NCBI GenBank assembly: GCA_001871075.1
Contig: MNUP01000081.1
Coordinates: 1,537-9,810 of the forward strand
Length of the DNA: 8,274 bases
Reading direction: 5' to 3'
Source of the DNA: Candidatus Desantisbacteria bacterium CG1_02_49_89
Lineage (GTDB): Bacteria; Desantisbacteria; UBA1551
Shown here: piece by piece, positions 4,739 to 8,274 of the stretch
Position numbering within the stretch: position 1 is the first letter of the stretch
How the letters are laid out: every line of letters starts with the position of its first letter
Program-made: the position numbers and the translations under genes
Notes under the pieces: model-generated
What the model saw: the letters and a program-made list of their open reading frames with translations, nothing else
The model's database searches: none
Told to the model about the DNA's origin: nothing

Positions 4739-5539
4739 GTGAAAAAGATAACTATATTCGGGTGTCCTTTTGACAGGACATCATCATGTAAAAAAGGTTC
4801 GCGTTTTGCCCCCCGTGAAATAAGGCGGATCATGAATGACGTTGAAGATTATTCGCCTTATTTTGACCGGGATCTGAGGGATATAAAGTTCCGGGATGAC
4901 GGGGACCTTGATATTTCAAGAATGCCTATGGAAAAAGCGCTGCAGGTTATAGAAAGCAAGGCCAGGGATATTCTAAAGGAAGGGGGCCTGCCTTTCGCGC
5001 TGGGAGGAGAGCATACTGTCAGCGTGGGTGCCGTAAGGGCGCTTAAAAGCAGGCACGCGGACCTGAAGGTTATCTGCCTGGACGCGCACTGCGACCTTAA
5101 GGATTCTTACTACGGCCAGAAAATGTGCCATGCGACAGCCTCAAGGCGGATGATGGACCTGGTCGGCGAGAGATCGCTTTTCATTTTCGGCGCAAGGTCA
5201 GGCGTAAGGGAGGAGTTTGAATTCGCAAGGAAAAGGAAAATGGCCTTTGATTTTTCCGCGGCACTGCTGGGGAAAGTCGTCAGATCTGTTTCCGGAAGTC
5301 CCGTGTATATTTCGGTTGACCTGGATGTTTTTGACCCGGGTGTTTTCCCCGGGACAGGCGTTGCCGAGCCGGGAGGCATAGGCCTGCCGGACTTCATCAA
5401 GGCACTAAAGCTTTTTTCGGATTTGAATATTGCGGGGATGGACGCGGTGGAACTCTCGCCTCCCTGCGACCCAAGCGAAGCTTCAACTTTTCTTGCCGCG
5501 ACCGCTGTAAGGGAAATGCTGCTGATGGCAGGCAGCTGA
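4739..5539 (+). CDS. speB: Agmatinase / ureohydrolase family protein
   Basis: This 266-aa enzyme of the arginase-agmatinase family would hydrolyse agmatine to putrescine and urea, or N1-aminopropylagmatine to spermidine and urea, using a binuclear Mn centre. All six metal ligands are visible: GGEH (H92), DAHCD (D115, H117, D119) and SVDLDVFDP (D194, D196). Further family blocks are FGCPFD near the N-terminus, FAPREIR (23-29), ARSGVREEF and PGTGVAEPGGI (204-214), and VELSPP. Cys118 replaces the more usual small or hydroxyl residue of DAHxD. The predicted start is GTG 4739 with a weak GAGAG (4728-4732) Shine-Dalgarno, and the protein then begins MKKITIFGCPFD, as expected. It closes the polyamine cluster begun by the arginine decarboxylase. 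An arginase role is possible, but a decarboxylase and an aminopropyltransferase next door favour agmatine or aminopropylagmatine. Confidence 0.92.
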   Translation: MKKITIFGCPFDRTSSCKKGSRFAPREIRRIMNDVEDYSPYFDRDLRDIKFRDDGDLDISRMPMEKALQVIESKARDILKEGGLPFALGGEHTVSVGAVRALKSRHADLKVICLDAHCDLKDSYYGQKMCHATASRRMMDLVGERSLFIFGARSGVREEFEFARKRKMAFDFSAALLGKVVRSVSGSPVYISVDLDVFDPGVFPGTGVAEPGGIGLPDFIKALKLFSDLNIAGMDAVELSPPCDPSEASTFLAATAVREMLLMAGS

Positions 5540-5551
5540 TTACCTGAAAAC

Positions 5552-5574
5552 AGTATCAAGAGTCAAGTATCAAG
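5552..5574 (+). repeat. Tandem heptamers AGTATCA / AGAGTCA
   Basis: Units are AGTATCA (5552-5558), AGAGTCA (5559-5565) and AGTATCA (5566-5572), followed by AG. This is the same heptamer family as 7351-7378 and 8224-8246, again shortly after a stop codon and in the + orientation. Confidence 0.7.
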
Positions 5575-5584
5575 TTTAGCCTCA

Positions 5585-5612
5585 ATTATGAATTATGAGT
5601 TATGAATTATGA
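5585..5612 (-). repeat. Tandem 7-nt units RTTATGA
   Basis: There are four units: ATTATGA (5585-5591), ATTATGA (5592-5598), GTTATGA (5599-5605) and ATTATGA (5606-5612). They are the reverse complement of the TCATAAY units at 4634-4654, so this family also occurs in both orientations around the SpeB-like gene. Confidence 0.75.
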
Positions 5613-5635
5613 ATCAACAGCATAGATTTTTATTG

Positions 5636-5679
5636 TCCCGAAGGGATCCCTTTGGGATAACTCAGGGCTTCAGCCCTGA
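5636..5679. repeat. Two adjacent GC-rich hairpins
   Basis: The first hairpin pairs TCCCGAAGGGA (5636-5646) with TCCCTTTGGGA (5647-5657), with one wobble and almost no loop. The second pairs TCAGGGC (5662-5668) with GCCCTGA (5673-5679) around TTCA. Neither is followed by a T-tract. They lie in the 260-nt spacer between the SpeB-like and FecR genes, which otherwise holds only short repeats and possible promoter sequence. Confidence 0.65.
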
Positions 5680-5690
5680 TGTATCTAAAC

Positions 5691-5720
5691 AGTGTTCACC
5701 TGTGTTCACCCGTGGTTTAT
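5691..5720 (-). repeat. Short TGTTCACC tandem repeat ending in CGTGGTTTAT
   Basis: The 10-nt units AGTGTTCACC (5691-5700) and TGTGTTCACC (5701-5710) are followed by CGTGGTTTAT. On the other strand this reads as a CCACGGGTGAACAC-type sequence, akin to but distinct from the CACGGAGACAC repeats at 4578 and 7397. Confidence 0.55.
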
Positions 5721-5740
5721 TAAAGTAGCTTAAATAAACC
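5714..5740. promoter_or_regulatory. AT-rich palindrome upstream of the FecR-domain gene
   Basis: GGTTTATTAAAG (5714-5725) pairs with CTTAAATAAACC (5729-5740) around TAG: a 12-bp dyad with a single A-A mismatch, followed by TTTT. It lies about 60 nt before the FecR-domain start. It could be an operator or a weak terminator of upstream transcription, and the sequence does not decide between these. Confidence 0.4.
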
Positions 5741-5741
5741 T

Positions 5742-5770
5742 TTTAAAGAATAATAGCATCTAACTATATA
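5742..5770 (+). promoter_or_regulatory. Weak candidate promoter for the FecR-domain gene
   Basis: TTTAAA (5742-5747), a 17-nt spacer and TATATA (5765-5770) sit 30 nt before the start codon and just after the palindrome at 5714-5740. Both boxes match consensus at only 4 of 6 positions in very AT-rich DNA, so this is a guess based on position. Confidence 0.25.
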
Positions 5771-5799
5771 GGAGCCGATTTCTTCTCGAAGGAGGTAAA

Positions 5800-7344
5800 A
5801 TGAGAAAATTAGCGGGTATCCTGGTTTTATCCGGTATCATGTTGTTATGCATATTGGCAAATGCCGCGGAAAGGGCCGCCGTGATCACGCTGGTCAAAGG
5901 GACCGTTGAAGTGCAGAAATCTGGGGAAAACTCCTGGAAAAAAGCCGCGGTCAAAATGGAGTTGAAAGTAAACGACAAGGTATCCACGAAAAAAGGTTCC
6001 AGGTGCGAGCTTGCCCTTGATGATGGGACCGTGTTAAAACTGCGCGAGAATTCACTAATGCAGATCAACGAGATGAGTGAGGAAAATGAGACCAGGAAAA
6101 AATCATCCGTGCTCAAGCTGATAACAGGCAAGCTCTGGGCTAAAGCTGAGCCTCAGGGCGGTTCAAAATTTGAAGTTGTTACGCCTGCTGCCATAGTGGG
6201 CATCCGCGGGACGGAATTCGCGATAATCGTTCTTCTGGACGGGGGCAGCGAAGTGCTCGTGTTCAAGGGAAGCGTTGAGATAAAGACTTTGCAAGAAGCC
6301 ATACAGGAGATAAAAACAACCCTTGTGGAAGCCGGAAAGGCACTCGGCATCAAAGCCAGCGGTGAAGAAGGCTTTGTCAGGGAACTGACCCCGCAGGAAC
6401 AGCAGGACTGGCAGAAGTTTATAGAGGGCAAGAAGATCTACATCATTAACCCGGTCACAGATGACGAAAGGGACGGCCTTAAAAAGGACATAGCCAAGGC
6501 GAAAAAGAATTTCTTTGAGAACCGCAAGTTCGCCTACGCGGTAAGGGACGCGGACCTTTCAGCGGGCAAAACTGTTCTTGACCACGAGAAAAGGGTGACA
6601 AGGGTCCAGCAGTACCTTATGCGGCCTTCCCCGACAATCTTAAGATTTTTAAACCTGAATTTCAGGCCGGGCCAGACCGAGCAATGGGCATTCCATTACT
6701 GGCAGAACGACTGGTATTTCACGAACCCGCTGCCACCATCGCTTATTGGTATGATAGCGTCCTTAGCGGATCCCAGGGCTAATATCCTTATTAAGAGAGA
6801 GTCGCTTTTTGCCAATAACGCGCCTGACAAGAGCAGGGACGAATTACTTATCGGATGGGATGTTAATTACAACCAGAATGAGGGCAACTATTTTAAATTC
6901 AACAAAACGCCTATTAGTTTTGACGTGAACCATATAAGCACTGAGGGAGAACCGCAGATAGACCTGGTTTTGGAAATGTCTGATCAAAGGTTTTCCAGCA
7001 TAGGCAGAGTGTATTTTACTGACGGCACAGCAGGTACCGGCGTAGCTGGAACGATGGATTTAGGGATGTATATAATAAACAACGCGGGAAACGTCCTGGG
7101 AGCGGGTAATTTTCAAAGCGCGGATGCCTCTAAACTATTTGAATGGAGGAACAACATCAACTTTGAAATGGTTCTGGACCTCAGGAGCATGTCCAACATT
7201 AAGGCGCTTAAGAACGGCGGGGTCATAGACGTTGTGATAATTCCGGACATCATTTACGCCGGCATTGATAAAATTTTGGGTGATATAGGGCAGATAATGA
7301 TCCAGTTCGAGAACCAGAACACCGGCGGGCCGTCGGGCAGTTGA
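5800..7344 (+). CDS. Exported FecR-domain protein with unrecognised C-terminal region
   Basis: This 514-aa protein has a Sec signal peptide (MRKLAG, then a hydrophobic stretch, likely cut after ANA at residue 22), so the mature protein is extracytoplasmic. Residues about 28-162 are a FecR-like domain: ITLVKGTVEVQ, W46, LKVNDKVST, CELALDDGTVLKLRENS and the hallmark VVTPAAIVGIRGTEF (126-140). Residues about 163-270 are charged and probably helical. Residues about 271-503 look beta-rich (e.g. WAFHYWQNDWYF, IDVVIIPDIIY), and I recognise no family. Stand-alone exported FecR domains, without the cytoplasmic anti-sigma helix of classical FecR, are common in some bacteria and their role is usually unknown; no sigma factor gene is seen nearby. 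A very strong Shine-Dalgarno AAGGAGGT (5789-5796) supports ATG 5800. A probable outer-membrane protein gene follows after about 110 nt. Confidence 0.88.
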   Translation: MRKLAGILVLSGIMLLCILANAAERAAVITLVKGTVEVQKSGENSWKKAAVKMELKVNDKVSTKKGSRCELALDDGTVLKLRENSLMQINEMSEENETRKKSSVLKLITGKLWAKAEPQGGSKFEVVTPAAIVGIRGTEFAIIVLLDGGSEVLVFKGSVEIKTLQEAIQEIKTTLVEAGKALGIKASGEEGFVRELTPQEQQDWQKFIEGKKIYIINPVTDDERDGLKKDIAKAKKNFFENRKFAYAVRDADLSAGKTVLDHEKRVTRVQQYLMRPSPTILRFLNLNFRPGQTEQWAFHYWQNDWYFTNPLPPSLIGMIASLADPRANILIKRESLFANNAPDKSRDELLIGWDVNYNQNEGNYFKFNKTPISFDVNHISTEGEPQIDLVLEMSDQRFSSIGRVYFTDGTAGTGVAGTMDLGMYIINNAGNVLGAGNFQSADASKLFEWRNNINFEMVLDLRSMSNIKALKNGGVIDVVIIPDIIYAGIDKILGDIGQIMIQFENQNTGGPSGS

Positions 7345-7350
7345 TGATTC

Positions 7351-7380
7351 AGTGTCAAGTGTCAAGTGTCAAGAGTCAAG
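7351..7380 (+). repeat. Tandem heptamers AGTGTCA x3 plus AGAGTCA
   Basis: AGTGTCA occurs at 7351-7357, 7358-7364 and 7365-7371, followed by AGAGTCA at 7372-7378 and AG. It starts 7 nt after the FecR-domain stop codon and is the most regular example of the heptamer family in the window. Confidence 0.8.
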
Positions 7381-7396
7381 TTTGAAGCTAAAATAT

Positions 7397-7423
7397 TTCT
7401 CTGTGTCTCCGTGTCTCTGTGGT
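7397..7423 (-). repeat. CACGGAGACACAGAG-type repeat, inverted copy
   Basis: On the minus strand this 27-nt sequence matches 4578-4604 at 25 positions. On the plus strand it reads TTCTCTGTGTCTCCGTGTC and onward. It lies 33 nt upstream of the chosen start of the beta-barrel protein gene, between the heptamer repeat and the ribosome binding site. Confidence 0.75.
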
Positions 7424-7445
7424 AATTTTTATAGAAATTTAATAT

Positions 7446-7449
7446 GGAG
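7446..7449 (+). promoter_or_regulatory. Ribosome binding site fixing the beta-barrel protein start
   Basis: GGAG lies 6 nt before ATG 7456. The earlier in-frame ATG at 7444 overlaps this site and has no Shine-Dalgarno of its own. Starting at 7456 also gives a normal signal peptide (MRRN then hydrophobic). Confidence 0.7.
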
Positions 7450-7455
7450 AAAGAT

Positions 7456-8220
7456 ATGAGAAGAAATTTAACAGCGTGCTTTTTCCTTTTTGTTTTATTA
7501 TTGTTGCCGGCCGGAAGGCTGGGGGCGCAGGATATGAGTTCAATACCATCCTGGGCTATAGAGCTTCTTTCTGACATGGCCCTATATCCTGACCAGTATG
7601 TGATGGGCATCGGCAACGCGGCCACGCCGACCCCCATCGTTGTCTCTCCTGAAAAAAGGTTCCAGGCAAACGTTATTTTCTGCCCGCTCGTCGGTTTTAT
7701 ACCCGCTGTCGGAGCTGTCGGTTTCGATATGAAGTTCAATCTTATACCTGAAGAGGAAGTAATGCCGGAACTGACCCTTGGCGGAGGGTACTGGAACTGG
7801 TACCTTTTAAGCGCGGTGAAAGCGGCAAGCAAAGGCCAGATCGATATGACCATGTGGGGGTATAACCTCAGCGCCATGATCACCAAGACCACGGCGGAGA
7901 AGATACGCTACCATATCGGCGTCCAGTACAGCAAGACAGACGGAGGCGTTGCCGTAAATATGTCAGGCGGGGGCACAATCCCCATGCCTTTTCCTACCTC
8001 CATTTCTATGAAGACCGAGAAATTCGACCTGCTTACCGGCGTCAGCTACGCGCTCACGGACAAGAACAACGCGTATTTTCTGATAGGTTACGATTGTATG
8101 CGTTCCGAAGTTTTCGAAAGGATCGGTTTTGTTTTCGGAGGGTTCGTCGTGCAGGTTGGTATGTATCCCAGCAGCAAGTTCGCGATAATACCGTCGCTTG
8201 AGTGGGCGATCATCTTTTAA
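7456..8220 (+). CDS. Exported probable outer-membrane beta-barrel protein
   Basis: This 254-aa protein is not recognised by family. MRRNLTACFFLFVLLLLPAG with RLGA then QD indicates a signal peptide cut after residue 24. The rest alternates polar and hydrophobic residues in short strands with Gly/aromatic content (LGGGYWNWYLLSAV, YHIGVQYSK, FDLLTGVSYAL, AYFLIGYD, FGGFVVQVGMY). The chain ends SLEWAIIF, with a terminal Phe typical of the C-terminal strand recognised by the outer-membrane assembly machinery. Roughly 8-10 strands would fit the length. This supports an outer-membrane location (inference); substrate and function are unknown. It follows the exported FecR-domain gene after about 110 nt of repeats, so the two may act in the same envelope process, but no motif proves this. 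Confidence 0.75.
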   Translation: MRRNLTACFFLFVLLLLPAGRLGAQDMSSIPSWAIELLSDMALYPDQYVMGIGNAATPTPIVVSPEKRFQANVIFCPLVGFIPAVGAVGFDMKFNLIPEEEVMPELTLGGGYWNWYLLSAVKAASKGQIDMTMWGYNLSAMITKTTAEKIRYHIGVQYSKTDGGVAVNMSGGGTIPMPFPTSISMKTEKFDLLTGVSYALTDKNNAYFLIGYDCMRSEVFERIGFVFGGFVVQVGMYPSSKFAIIPSLEWAIIF

Positions 8221-8223
8221 AAC

Positions 8224-8246
8224 AGTGTCAAAGTATCAGAGTATCG
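8224..8246 (+). repeat. Degenerate AGTRTCA tandem units
   Basis: AGTGTCA (8224-8230), AGTATCA (8232-8238) and AGTATCG (8240-8246) are spaced by 8 nt, like the inverted set at 3692-3722. They begin 3 nt after the beta-barrel gene's stop codon. Confidence 0.65.
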
Positions 8247-8250
8247 TAGG

Positions 8251-8268
8251 GCAAGCCTTTAGGCTTGC
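8251..8268. repeat. GC-rich hairpin at the window end
   Basis: GCAAGCC (8251-8257) pairs with GGCTTGC (8262-8268) around TTTA. The window ends 6 nt later and no T-tract is visible, so terminator function cannot be judged. Confidence 0.6.
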
Positions 8269-8274
8269 GATCAG

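Noticed and set aside
5110-5559. Minus-strand open frame of 149 codons over the SpeB-like gene
   Set aside because: It is antisense to conserved metal-binding motifs. Its Ser/Pro-rich low-complexity composition is typical of shadow frames.
5636-5800. Riboswitch or other structured leader before the FecR-domain gene
   Set aside because: Only simple hairpins and repeat units are visible; no known riboswitch core is recognisable.
7351-7380. CRISPR-like array from the tandem heptamers
   Set aside because: Units are only 7 nt and directly abutting, with no spacers. No cas gene is present.
7362-7892. Minus-strand open frame of 176 codons
   Set aside because: It overlaps the beta-barrel gene in antisense, and its tail (YHRDTETQRN) is a translation of the CACGGAGACAC repeat. 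It has no ribosome binding site or recognisable protein pattern.

Overview
The window looks like chromosomal DNA from a Gram-negative-type (diderm) bacterium. Two genes near the right end encode Sec-exported proteins, and one of these ends like an outer-membrane beta-barrel. The repeat-filled spacers, the GxxExxY gene and the pyruvoyl-type arginine decarboxylase resemble uncultivated lineages such as Omnitrophota. That placement is a low-confidence impression, because there is no marker gene here. Every supported gene lies on the + strand.

Left part (1-1515): an AT-rich accessory segment. A possible promoter whose -10 sits in a perfect palindrome precedes a 54-codon gene. That gene abuts a PIN-domain toxin-like gene whose reading frame is intact except for one TAA, placed where the family has its second catalytic acidic residue. 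A tRNA-Glu(CUC) gene follows 9 nt later. Next comes a GxxExxY gene bracketed by inverted copies of a short intergenic repeat; the left copy is split by a small hairpin element.

Centre left (1536-2915): a cyclic-nucleotide-binding domain fused to a repeat-built beta-propeller. It has no signal peptide, so it is probably a cytoplasmic sensor.

Centre (3092-5539): a polyamine cluster of pyruvoyl-dependent arginine decarboxylase, aminopropyltransferase (SpeE-like) and agmatinase/ureohydrolase (SpeB-like). Together they could take arginine through agmatine to spermidine, either via putrescine or via N1-aminopropylagmatine. The S-adenosylmethionine decarboxylase that would supply the aminopropyl donor is not in the window. 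Gaps of about 160-180 nt full of repeats separate the three genes.

Right part (5800-8220): an exported FecR-domain protein with a long unrecognised C-terminal region, then an exported probable outer-membrane beta-barrel protein.

The spacers are unusually structured. They hold (i) GC-rich hairpins without T-tracts, (ii) tandem 7/8-nt units based on AGTRTCA and TCATAAY in both orientations, (iii) CACAGATTAC-like and CACGGAGACAC-like dispersed repeats in inverted pairs, and (iv) two copies of a roughly 50-nt element with conserved ends and an unrelated 24-nt centre. No gene-free stretch exceeds 300 bases; the gaps are covered by the repeat entries.
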